Of a stretch of DNA of 64,000 nt, positions 24,314 to 32,408 are shown one piece after another. A model generated the notes under the pieces. It was not told where the DNA came from and made no database searches. It saw only the letters and a program-made list of their open reading frames with translations. This stretch comes from Phascolarctobacterium sp. Its GTDB lineage: Bacteria > Bacillota > Negativicutes > Acidaminococcales > Acidaminococcaceae. Location of the stretch: the NCBI RefSeq assembly GCF_030531065.1, contig NZ_JAUNOQ010000008.1, forward strand, positions 1 to 64,000, read 5' to 3'. Positions within the stretch are counted from its first letter, which is position 1. Each line of letters opens with the position of its first letter. Made by a program: the position numbers and the translations under genes.

Positions 24314-25003
24314 TTACAATCCTAAGCGCCACATTCCCGAATAGCCTACGCGCGTCACCTTTAAGCCCTTAATGCCAAGCAAAAGCTTGGTTATCTTCGG
24401 CCGCTCTGCCTTCGGCGTCCCTTTTTCGTAAGGCTCCTGGCAGAAGTAAATGAACCAGCGGTCCACCTCCTCGCAATCGTCCTTACACAAGCGGTTCCAA
24501 TGAATAAACTGCGGCTCGCCGTACAGCTCCATAATTTTTTGGAAATCGTCGCCGACTTTCAAGCCCTTAAAGGTTTCCACATCAAGCCGCTTGGTTGTCA
24601 GCCGTTCCACCGGCGCTTCCTCGTCCGCTTCTACTCTGCCCCGCATCCACAGCTCGCCGTTCTCGTAAAAAGCGTGCGTCAATAGAACCGCCCGCTCTTC
24701 TTCATTTTCATCGTTCTGGTCGTCGTTGCCATCCTCATAAAAATAGCGAATCTCTAAAAGCTGTCCCAAATCCTCCGCCGCTTTGTTTATCGTCGTCACC
24801 GTGCCGTTGGGCAGTACGCTATTGGTAATAACAATTTCCTCCTGCGAAAATAATTGGATATCTTTTTGATAAGCCGCTTCCTGAATTTGTTTTTGCTGAA
24901 TCACTCTGTCCCGCACCGCGTTGCCCTGCTGCATTTCTCTGGCCAGGGCCGTGCCCGTCAGCAGCAGAGCCATAGCGACGCCCATGCTAATAATTTTTTT
25001 CAT
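24314..25003 (-). CDS. Exported protein of unknown function, copy 2
   Basis: Encodes exactly the same 229-residue product as 18625-19314: signal peptide, acidic middle, GDDFQKIMELYGEP segment. The start at 25003 follows GAGAGG by 8 nt. It lies 15 nt after the second autotransporter. Perfect identity including silent sites points to very recent duplication or ongoing gene conversion rather than selection on the protein alone. Confidence 0.8.
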   Translation of the reverse strand: MKKIISMGVAMALLLTGTALAREMQQGNAVRDRVIQQKQIQEAAYQKDIQLFSQEEIVITNSVLPNGTVTTINKAAEDLGQLLEIRYFYEDGNDDQNDENEEERAVLLTHAFYENGELWMRGRVEADEEAPVERLTTKRLDVETFKGLKVGDDFQKIMELYGEPQFIHWNRLCKDDCEEVDRWFIYFCQEPYEKGTPKAERPKITKLLLGIKGLKVTRVGYSGMWRLGL

Positions 25004-25018
25004 AATCTGCACCTCTCT

Positions 25019-28000
25019 TTAGAATTCCCAGCGGAAGCCCGCTTCTATGCGATACGGCATCTTGGCGTGCGCCTTAAAGTTTCTTTCGGCGTCGAAGTAG
25101 AACGTGCAGCTGTTGCCCATGTCCACGTTCGCACCCACGCCTGCAACGTACCAGGTGTCCTTGAAATCGCTGCCGCCATACAGCCTGTCGCTGTCAAAAT
25201 AAATATTATTGTCGCCGCCGTCCAGGAATTCGTGCATAATGAACGCCTTGGCGTAATAGCGGTGCGGATATTTGCGCTCGCTTTCTATTTCCTTGCTGAT
25301 GATAAAGCCCGCGCGTCCTACCAGGCTGTCGGCGTCGCTCTGCACCACGCGCGCGCCGTTGCGCGTCGTGTAGCTGTCGCCCCACATATAGCTGTAGGTC
25401 AGCTGCGCCTGCGGCTCGATGAACCAGTTGTCCTCGTTAAGTTTTTTCTTGCGCCCATATTCCGCGCTCAGGCTGCCAGCCCAGTTGTCGAACTCGCCGC
25501 GGTCGCCGTAAGCGGTGTCGTATTCGGAATCTATATAGCCGATGCGCGCTACCAAATCCCAGTAATGGTCGTGCTTGCGGATATTCGTAGCGTACAGCGT
25601 TAAATCGGTATAATTATTTTCGCCCCTGCCGCCGCGGAAGCCGGTGTCCGCCCAGGTGTGCCCCAAAGCGACGCCCTTGCGCCAGGTGCCGCTGCCGTCC
25701 TCCTGCACATCCTTGCGGTCGTAGCCCACCTGCACGGTTTTGGCGTGCGTGTTGAAGCCCAGGCTCCTGTTATCCTCCAGCTTTTTGCCGATGACCCGCG
25801 CCCACGCGCCGCCCTCGTCGTTGGTAAAACGCAGCTCGCCCAGGCGTTTGAGCAGCGTGTCGTCGTCGCGCCACAGCGCAAAGCCCGCGTTATAAGAATG
25901 AATGGGGCCGTCGCCGTTGGGATTGCTCTTGTTCGTTTTGCCGGTGATGAACCAGTCGTTGTAATCCGCCTGCTCCGCGTTTTGTTCGGAATCGATATAA
26001 AATTCCAAATCGTAAATGCCTTTTTCGTTAATCGCCGTAACGGTATCATATTTTTCTCCGCCGTCCGTAACGCTATCGCCGCCGTCGCCGAAAGTCGCGG
26101 CGTTATTTTTTATCTGCGCAAAGTACAGCTTAGCGTCGCTGGCCATCGCTCCCAAATTGCTGTTGTTGTCTTTAAAAACAAGACGCTGCTCGCTGTTATC
26201 GCCGCCATGAATGTAAATGAAGTCGCTATCCGTCGCGTTCTCGTAAGATTTGACGTCGTTATCGTAATACTTCAAATCCATAATGAAAGTGCCGCTGCCG
26301 TTCAACGCCTTATCTATGGAGAGCTTCTGCGCGTTACCGCTGACAGTGCGCGCTAAATTTGCATTTTCCACCATGCTGACAATACCGTTATCCAAAGTTA
26401 GATTCGTAACATTACTGTCGCCGGTCAGATACCAGGTTGTATTTTTAAAAGTCAAATCAGTTTTGGTTTTGGAATCATCATCTACATTTTCTTCATAAGC
26501 GGTAGTAACCGCGCCAATAAGATACGATTGCGCATCGTTAGCTCGCATTTTAATTTGGCTTTGCGAATCCGCTTCCAAATCTCCTTCTACTATTATATTC
26601 TGTGCGCCGTCCGCATTAACATTGACCTGCGCCGCATCCGACGTTACGATAGCTTTAAAATTTTCGCCGTCCGCACTCTTACCGCTAATCGAACCGCCGC
26701 GCATAGTAACCTTGCTGCTATCTACAGCTTTGATGCCTGCGGTGTAAGCCGTGCTAGCGTTTGAATTATTGATTACCGAAATCACAGACGCAGTTCCTAA
26801 ATCGACGTCGCCCTTCTCGCTTGTGGCGTAAACGCCATAGCTGTCGTGCTTGCCCTCGCTGCCTGCTTCCGCCACGATTTGCGACGCGCCTTTAAAGACA
26901 ACGCTGTCGTGCGCATACACGCCGGTCGTTTCGCCGCCCTTAGAATTATTGATAGCTTGAATTGTTGCGCCGTCGCCAAATTCTACAATAGCATTTGTAT
27001 TCTTTATTACATCTTCCGACCAAATATTATTATTGGATGTATCTATGTAAATTCCGCGAACCTTAATACCATTTTCATTTGTATTTTTCATATTATTATC
27101 AATTTGCGCCTGTGAAATAATTTTAGCATTATCGCCAAACGAAACAGAACCGGCATTGATGAACATGCCGTAAGCCGTACCCGTAATAGCTTTATTCATT
27201 ATATTGATAGTTGCATTATTTTTTATATCTACATCTGGAATTAAACCAGAATTATCTGGAGACATTTGTGCGTTAATGCCACGAACCCAAACGCTTCCTG
27301 TACCGTAACCTGTGGAATTGATTGTCAATCCACCTTCAACTGAAACTAATCCACTATCCGCATAAATACCTACGGACTCACCATTACTCTTTACAGGATC
27401 ACTATCCTTATCGCCTACGCCTTCATAATCCGGAGCGGTTATTACACCATCACCTGTATATTCAAGATTTGTATTTATCGTCGTATTATTTCCTAGACTT
27501 ATACCTTTAGATGCATATTTTACACAGACACCCCACGCTTTAAGAAATCCGCCACTACAGCCAGAAGTATTTATGGTTGAACTCTCTCCTAAAGTAGCTG
27601 TAGATTTATAACTCAAAACTATGCCATAAACAATGCCTCTATTGCTTCCGTTATAAGAACTTACAGCGTTTATATCCACTTTACCAAAATCTATATCAAT
27701 ACTGCCTTTATTAGAATACGATATTGCATCAACACCTGCTATATACCTAAAATTTCCTTCTGCCTTAATATTACAATCTCTCAATATAAGTTTTTTATTT
27801 TCACCTGCCACAAGAATAGCCCTTAAAGTATCTCCCGAATCATTTCTAGTATATTCAATATATCCAAGATTACCTAAATCAAAAATCTTATTATCGGTAG
27901 TAGATTCATATAAATATACCGCATTTGCTCCATACATTGGATCATTGCAGATAAGTCTATCATCTGCTGAGAAATTATATGTATATTTATTATTTATGTT

Positions 28001-28162
28001 ATCAATAGTTAAGATATTGTCCATCCCAGGTGTAGTAGGATAATTAGATCTATTACCGGTAACTCGCTGTGTATAATCCTTCGCCTGCACGCCCAACGGC
28101 ACAGCCAGCAGCAAGCCCAAGGTTATCGCCTGCACTAAAAATTTCTTTTTCTTTCCGCCCAT
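25019..28162 (-). CDS. Autotransporter (type Va), copy 2
   Basis: A 1047-residue protein with the same plan as copy 1: signal peptide (residues 1-~28), a beta-helical passenger, and a 264-residue barrel ending GFRWEF that is identical to copy 1. The passenger's first ~600 residues are only distantly related to copy 1. Similarity returns from about the TWYLTGDSNVTNL segment onward and becomes perfect at the barrel. The start at 28162 (9 nt after GAGAGG) gives MGGKKKKF. The divergent surface part on a constant anchor suggests diversifying selection or cassette replacement of the passenger. Confidence 0.9.
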   Translation of the reverse strand: MGGKKKKFLVQAITLGLLLAVPLGVQAKDYTQRVTGNRSNYPTTPGMDNILTIDNINNKYTYNFSADDRLICNDPMYGANAVYLYESTTDNKIFDLGNLGYIEYTRNDSGDTLRAILVAGENKKLILRDCNIKAEGNFRYIAGVDAISYSNKGSIDIDFGKVDINAVSSYNGSNRGIVYGIVLSYKSTATLGESSTINTSGCSGGFLKAWGVCVKYASKGISLGNNTTINTNLEYTGDGVITAPDYEGVGDKDSDPVKSNGESVGIYADSGLVSVEGGLTINSTGYGTGSVWVRGINAQMSPDNSGLIPDVDIKNNATINIMNKAITGTAYGMFINAGSVSFGDNAKIISQAQIDNNMKNTNENGIKVRGIYIDTSNNNIWSEDVIKNTNAIVEFGDGATIQAINNSKGGETTGVYAHDSVVFKGASQIVAEAGSEGKHDSYGVYATSEKGDVDLGTASVISVINNSNASTAYTAGIKAVDSSKVTMRGGSISGKSADGENFKAIVTSDAAQVNVNADGAQNIIVEGDLEADSQSQIKMRANDAQSYLIGAVTTAYEENVDDDSKTKTDLTFKNTTWYLTGDSNVTNLTLDNGIVSMVENANLARTVSGNAQKLSIDKALNGSGTFIMDLKYYDNDVKSYENATDSDFIYIHGGDNSEQRLVFKDNNSNLGAMASDAKLYFAQIKNNAATFGDGGDSVTDGGEKYDTVTAINEKGIYDLEFYIDSEQNAEQADYNDWFITGKTNKSNPNGDGPIHSYNAGFALWRDDDTLLKRLGELRFTNDEGGAWARVIGKKLEDNRSLGFNTHAKTVQVGYDRKDVQEDGSGTWRKGVALGHTWADTGFRGGRGENNYTDLTLYATNIRKHDHYWDLVARIGYIDSEYDTAYGDRGEFDNWAGSLSAEYGRKKKLNEDNWFIEPQAQLTYSYMWGDSYTTRNGARVVQSDADSLVGRAGFIISKEIESERKYPHRYYAKAFIMHEFLDGGDNNIYFDSDRLYGGSDFKDTWYVAGVGANVDMGNSCTFYFDAERNFKAHAKMPYRIEAGFRWEF

Positions 28163-28298
28163 CAAAATCATCCTCTCCAAAAAATTCACACGCCCGCGTC
28201 GAGCAGGTCCGCCCAAAAATAAAATGCAGTTGCGCTTTGCAAAATTGCTATCGTCCTCGCAGCATAAATTGCTTACTGATATACGTTGCGCTAGTTTA

Positions 28299-28326
28299 AT
28301 TGTAGCATAGAAGTCCCCCCCGGCAA
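28299..28326 (-). promoter_or_regulatory. Promoter with 7-G spacer tract, autotransporter 2
   Basis: TTGCCG (28321-28326), a 16-bp spacer and TGC-TACAAT (-10 at 28299-28304). The G tract is 28315-28321, also seven bases. Same layout as copy 1. Confidence 0.6.
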
Positions 28327-28506
28327 GCTTCTTGTATGTATAAATATTTACTTTTTCTAGCTTGCCTCTGTTTTACTTTGGGGTAGTGAGCCGACGAAAA
28401 GAAAAACAAAATTTTTCCAACCGCTTGCGTTGCTAAATCGAGCACCGCGTAAAATTTTTTATGGGATAAGAGCAGAAATATTTATGAAGAAAATTCCGCG
28501 CAAAAA

Positions 28507-28548
28507 AGCAGAACGCGGAAAAGTATTGATAGCTTTCTGCGTTCTGCA
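28507..28548 (-). terminator. Terminator of the ptuAB operon
   Basis: GCAGAACGC inverted arms with AAA/TTT extension and a minus-strand T-run, homologous to 22949-22990. Confidence 0.8.
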
Positions 28549-28587
28549 TATTACGATATGTATAGCTTTTTTGAACTTACTTATCGA

Positions 28588-29232
28588 TTAACGACCGTTT
28601 ATCCTCTTATTGATGTACCACTCTATAATACCTAAATACTCAGGCTTATCGCCATTGGCGTTTACTCTGGAATATGTGTCTAAAAAGCTTCTTAACTTAC
28701 CAATCGCCCAATCTTTGGTACCGTAGCGTTTTTTCAGCAAAAGAATTACTTCCTCAAGCTTCGCCTTTCTATTCATTGGTAAACGATGCTGCCGGCTATT
28801 TAAATTAAGAGTATCATTCAAATCACTATTTACTGTTTCATCTGAAGAATGAATTTCGCCGTTAGCGCTGCAATAATAAATGCCCCTTAAGGTACTCTCA
28901 TTTAATGGACTTACTGTAATCGGCGTATCTTTTTTATGAGCGTCGCAGGTATCGTCCCTACCTTGCTGACCTTCCAGATGACCGGAACAAACGCCAAGCA
29001 GATTTCTATAATCCATTTTTTCATATTCCGTCAGCAAGCATTCCGGTATCCAGTGTTCTATACGCGCAGAATCCTTATCAATCCTGCGCATACAATAAGC
29101 GCAAAGATTACCTTGCTCAGCCGTTAAGCTTTCCCTTATTGCCGATTTCGGACAGCCGTCATAATACGCATGCTCTTGCAGCTTATATTCTGTTAAAGCT
29201 CTTGGTTCGCGCCCTTTATCAATAAATATCAT
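28588..29232 (-). CDS. ptuB: Septu-type HNH endonuclease PtuB
   Basis: A 214-residue protein of the TIGR02646-like HNH family. Cys44-x2-Cys47 (CAYC), His60 in RIEHWIPE and Asn77 in YRNLLGVCSGH form the HNH/zinc core. In Septu systems this nuclease is held by the PtuA ATPase and cuts nucleic acid on phage infection. Its ATG overlaps the ptuA stop (ATGA), so the two are translated together. No reverse transcriptase or retron RNA lies nearby, so this is a stand-alone pair rather than a retron effector. Confidence 0.85.
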   Translation of the reverse strand: MIFIDKGREPRALTEYKLQEHAYYDGCPKSAIRESLTAEQGNLCAYCMRRIDKDSARIEHWIPECLLTEYEKMDYRNLLGVCSGHLEGQQGRDDTCDAHKKDTPITVSPLNESTLRGIYYCSANGEIHSSDETVNSDLNDTLNLNSRQHRLPMNRKAKLEEVILLLKKRYGTKDWAIGKLRSFLDTYSRVNANGDKPEYLGIIEWYINKRINGR

Positions 29233-30500
29233 AAGCCGTCACCTAAATCCATAGTATCAAACTCAAAACGTGCACGCATTTTAACTACATTAGTGGACTC
29301 AGGTTTAGTTTCTTCTTCAACTCTGGCTAAAATTTCTTTCGCTTCATTAAATTTTCCCTTATCCATAGCATTATAAAAGCTATCAATCTCTTTTTGAATA
29401 CTGATAGGAATATCGTTTGTTTTCTGAAAATCCTTTATGGAAGCATTAACATCGAGGCCGTAATGAGATTCTGAATAAGTAATCTCCGGCCTCTCAACAT
29501 CTATTAGCCAAACATTTTTCGCAGAAGCAAAAAGAATCGGAGCATGAGTAGTCGCTATAAATTGCACATTGGGAAATACATTTCTTAAAGCTTCAATAAT
29601 ATTCCACTGCCATCTCGGATGTATATGCATATCTATTTCGTCTATCAACACTATGCCTTTAGTTTTAGCTATATCCATTTTTTTTGCAGGATTCAATACC
29701 GCCATTCTATAAGCAATATCAAAAACCATCCATATCAAAGATTGGTAGCCCGCGCTTAAACTATTAATAGTCGCTACATTATGGTCTACAGAATAAACTA
29801 ATTCTTCCATTTGTTTATCATAAAAAATTTTATACTCGCCTTCGCCGTTAATTTGCTTCATAAAATTAGCTACGGCTTGCTTCGCAGCTTCGTATTCAGC
29901 AATTTTGCTTTCTTTTTGCCAAGACACCTGCTCCATTTTAACGCACCAATTTAATAATAATTTAATATTGGAAGCATCTGCAAGCGCGTCGATATATCCT
30001 GCAGTTCGAGAATATTTTGTCTTAAAAACATTTTCTGATTTTTCTCGTTTCTGGCTCCACACTCTTCCGGCGCCCTGCAAACAGATAACCGGTAGTTCGG
30101 CATATTCATCGCATTGCAATTGTTCCGCATATTTTACAATATCTTTGGGGCTGGTAGTAGTACGAGAAGATTTTACGCTGGCTCTGCTTCTAATCAATTC
30201 ATATTGCCGCTCATCAATTTCAATATTTAATGATACTTCAGTAGGCGTCTTATAAAATTCACTGCAAGAACCGTCGCCCATTAATTTCCATTCTTTTCTA
30301 ATTTCTTCTTTGGAAAAATGTCTGGTAGAAACGTCAGAAAATCCGCCTATAAACCCGCCTAAGCCTACGGCTATAGCTTCAACAATAGAAGTTTTTCCTT
30401 TACCGTTTTCACCTTTAATCAGATTAAATCCTGGTTTAAATTCAATGGTACTATCTTCTATTCCTCGAAAATTTCTTATTCTTATATTGTTAATATACAT
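29229..30500 (-). CDS. ptuA: Septu-type AAA ATPase PtuA
   Basis: A 423-residue SMC/ABC-like ATPase. It has an N-terminal RNFRGIE segment and Walker A GENGKGKTS (30-38). An ABC-type signature LSAGYQS (248-254), Walker B IVLIDEID (283-290) and the H-loop TTHAP (317-321) follow. A coiled middle (about 180-230) lies between. With the neighbouring HNH protein this matches the Septu anti-phage pair. I use ATG 30500 (GCAGGAGG upstream); the frame to 30518 starts in that ribosome site. AT-rich, in an accessory island. Confidence 0.87.
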   Translation of the reverse strand: MYINNIRIRNFRGIEDSTIEFKPGFNLIKGENGKGKTSIVEAIAVGLGGFIGGFSDVSTRHFSKEEIRKEWKLMGDGSCSEFYKTPTEVSLNIEIDERQYELIRSRASVKSSRTTTSPKDIVKYAEQLQCDEYAELPVICLQGAGRVWSQKREKSENVFKTKYSRTAGYIDALADASNIKLLLNWCVKMEQVSWQKESKIAEYEAAKQAVANFMKQINGEGEYKIFYDKQMEELVYSVDHNVATINSLSAGYQSLIWMVFDIAYRMAVLNPAKKMDIAKTKGIVLIDEIDMHIHPRWQWNIIEALRNVFPNVQFIATTHAPILFASAKNVWLIDVERPEITYSESHYGLDVNASIKDFQKTNDIPISIQKEIDSFYNAMDKGKFNEAKEILARVEEETKPESTNVVKMRARFEFDTMDLGDGL

Positions 30501-30759
30501 TGTGGCAGCCTCCTGCAATTCGTATATTTACATTATAACTGATTTCTGCTAAATATTAAAGAATTAACCTTAATAAAGCGTGGAAATCCATTTTCCAACT
30601 ACGGGAGCACGATATAGACAAAGCAATAAAAGTTCAGAAGCCGCATTTCATTGTAGAAATCATTTCTTAAAATCAATTTGCCCCCGCAGGTTAATGCTTG
30701 CGCAAATCGCGCCGATTGCCTATAATAAGAAGTAAGCTGAAATTTTGGAGGGATTATCA

Positions 30760-31008
30760 ATGGAAGAGGCGCGCTTTACTCTGCGTATTCACCCCATCAT
30801 TATGAATAAGATGAAGCATATAGCTAAAAATAACGGCCGTTCCGTTAATAAAGAAATCGAACAAATTTTAAAATGGGTCGTCGACGATTACGAGCGCAAA
30901 TGCGGACGCATCGTCTTAAACGCAGACGAAATGCCCGCGGCGGATAGCAAGCCCATTGAACCAGTTCCCGACCGCCCCATGGAGATGCTTTTCAAAATCG
31001 AAAAATAA
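30760..31008 (+). CDS. Arc-type ribbon-helix-helix protein
   Basis: An 82-residue protein with the Arc fold: strand FTLRIHP, then helices with IAKNNGRSVNKEIEQIL. An extended acidic/proline tail follows. The start at 30760 is 7 nt after GGAGGG; the TTG at 30745 overlaps that site. It is a likely DNA-binding regulator, divergent from ptuAB and paralogous to the protein at 3213-3377. Whether it controls ptuAB is not known. Confidence 0.85.
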   Translation: MEEARFTLRIHPIIMNKMKHIAKNNGRSVNKEIEQILKWVVDDYERKCGRIVLNADEMPAADSKPIEPVPDRPMEMLFKIEK

Positions 31009-31011
31009 AGT

Positions 31012-31066
31012 AAAGCTCCTTATGCCGAAGGTAACGCAAACCTTGGCGTAAGGAGCTTGAGTTTTT
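31012..31066 (+). terminator. Terminator after the RHH gene
   Basis: AAGCTCCTTA (31013-31022) pairs with TAAGGAGCTT (31049-31058), then GAGTTTTTAATT. Inner arms GCCGAAGGT/ACCTTGGC extend the stem. Confidence 0.88.
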
Positions 31067-31078
31067 AATTAAAAACAT

Positions 31079-31137
31079 AAAGCGAAGCTCCTTAGCCAAA
31101 GGTTGAATGACCCCCGGCATAAGGAGCTTCGCTTTTT
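31079..31137. terminator. Terminator of the symporter operon
   Basis: AAAGCGAAGCTCCTTA and TAAGGAGCTTCGCTTT form a 16-bp stem with T-runs on both strands. The core arms equal those of the neighbouring hairpin 31012-31066, so one probably arose from the other. Confidence 0.9.
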
Positions 31138-31153
31138 AATTCTGAAAATAAAC

Positions 31154-32377
31154 TCAGGCAGCCTGTTCTCTTTTCTCTTCCATTTTAGAAACGAAAATCG
31201 TACCGGCCAAATCGCCCAGACAGTTGTTGGTCGTCGTGCCCATATCAAAAATATGATAGAAAGCGGCGATGATGCCAACGATTTCCGTCGGCAGACCGAA
31301 GGCCTCAACCATAACGAACAGCTTGACAATGCCGCTGCCGGGGATACCGCCGCCGCCCGTGGACAAAATTGCGGACAGCACCACAACCTTCAACAGCGTG
31401 GGAATATCCAGCGGCGCGCCGATAACCTGACTGATAAAAGTGATTACGCAGCCGTACAAAATTACGCTGCCGTCGTAGTTCATCTGCGAACCCAAAGGCA
31501 CGGTGAAGCTGGAAATGCGCTCCGGCACGTTAAATTTTTCTTTCGCTACCTTAATATTAACAGGAATGGAAGCTACGCTGCTGCAGGTGGTGATAGTGTA
31601 CATCCACAGCTCGGCGCTGTCCTTAATAAAGCGCCAGGGAGTAATGCCGCAGCTCAGCCACAAAACGCCGCCGTAAACGAACAGCACGTGCAACAGGCAG
31701 GCCAAATAATACACGCCCGCCAGACTGGCCATGCTGGTGAAAATGCTGACGCCGTATTTCGCGAAGGAATCGGCCATCAGGAAAAATACGCCGATGGGCG
31801 AAGCCTTCATAACCATGCCGATTAAAGAAAATACCATAGCGTTGATGGCGTTGAACATCTTTTTCAGCGTTTCCTTATGCTCCTCGTTAGCCACCTTCAT
31901 AATCGCGATGCCGGTCATTACGGCAACAATCAAGGTCTGCACGATATTGCCCTTGGCGAAGGTCTGGAACATATTGGTGGTGAACATCGAGGTGAAGAAC
32001 TGCGCTACCGTAATATCGGCGGAGCCCACAACTTTTTTCGAGGCCAGCCCGGTAAAATTAGCGAACTCGCCGGGCCGCAGCACGCCGGTAACGGCCAGGC
32101 CCACAACGGTCGCCACCAAAGTCGTCAAAATATAATAGAGAATGATGCGCACGGCAATGCGTCCCAGAGAGCTTAAATCCTTTTGGGAAATAATGCCGGT
32201 GATGATGGTTACTAAAACCATCGGCACGACAATCATCTTCACGCAGTTCAGCCAAATAGTGCCAATAAAGCCCACGGCTTTCATAGTGGGGCCAAAGGCG
32301 AGGCCCATAACTGCGCCCAGAATCATAGCTATAAAAATCTGCGTCGTCAAGCTAATCTTTTTTCCAAAAATGACCAT
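31154..32377 (-). CDS. Dicarboxylate/amino acid:cation symporter
   Basis: A 407-residue DAACS (GltP/SstT-like) transporter with eight membrane helices and two re-entrant loops. The family motif NYDGSVILYG and the GSGIVKLFVMVEAFGLP region around the substrate site are present. It imports glutamate, aspartate, serine/threonine or C4-dicarboxylates with Na+ or H+. Following a threonine aldolase gene on the same strand with only 31 bp between them, it may carry threonine or serine (inference). Confidence 0.92.
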   Translation of the reverse strand: MVIFGKKISLTTQIFIAMILGAVMGLAFGPTMKAVGFIGTIWLNCVKMIVVPMVLVTIITGIISQKDLSSLGRIAVRIILYYILTTLVATVVGLAVTGVLRPGEFANFTGLASKKVVGSADITVAQFFTSMFTTNMFQTFAKGNIVQTLIVAVMTGIAIMKVANEEHKETLKKMFNAINAMVFSLIGMVMKASPIGVFFLMADSFAKYGVSIFTSMASLAGVYYLACLLHVLFVYGGVLWLSCGITPWRFIKDSAELWMYTITTCSSVASIPVNIKVAKEKFNVPERISSFTVPLGSQMNYDGSVILYGCVITFISQVIGAPLDIPTLLKVVVLSAILSTGGGGIPGSGIVKLFVMVEAFGLPTEIVGIIAAFYHIFDMGTTTNNCLGDLAGTIFVSKMEEKREQAA

Positions 32378-32408
32378 ACTGATACCCTCCTTAATTTGCG
32401 ATTTTCAA

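Larger units (their letters stand above)
24164..25804. repeat. Long perfect direct repeat, copy 2
   Basis: Second copy of 18475-20115 (offset 5689), apparently identical. It ends within about 10 bp of the codon where the conserved beta-barrel begins. Confidence 0.92.
28163..28587 (-). promoter_or_regulatory. Autotransporter 2 upstream region
   Basis: A 425-bp gap holding the leader, the G-tract promoter (28299-28326), the dyad GGCAAGCT/AGCTTGCC (28322-28329 and 28359-28366) and the terminator of the ptuAB operon (28507-28548). It is nearly identical to 22603-22990 up to that terminator, after which the sequences part. Confidence 0.75.

Noticed and set aside
28588-30500. A retron with HNH and ATPase effector
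   Set aside because: No reverse transcriptase gene or msr/msd-like RNA is present on either side, so a stand-alone Septu pair fits better.
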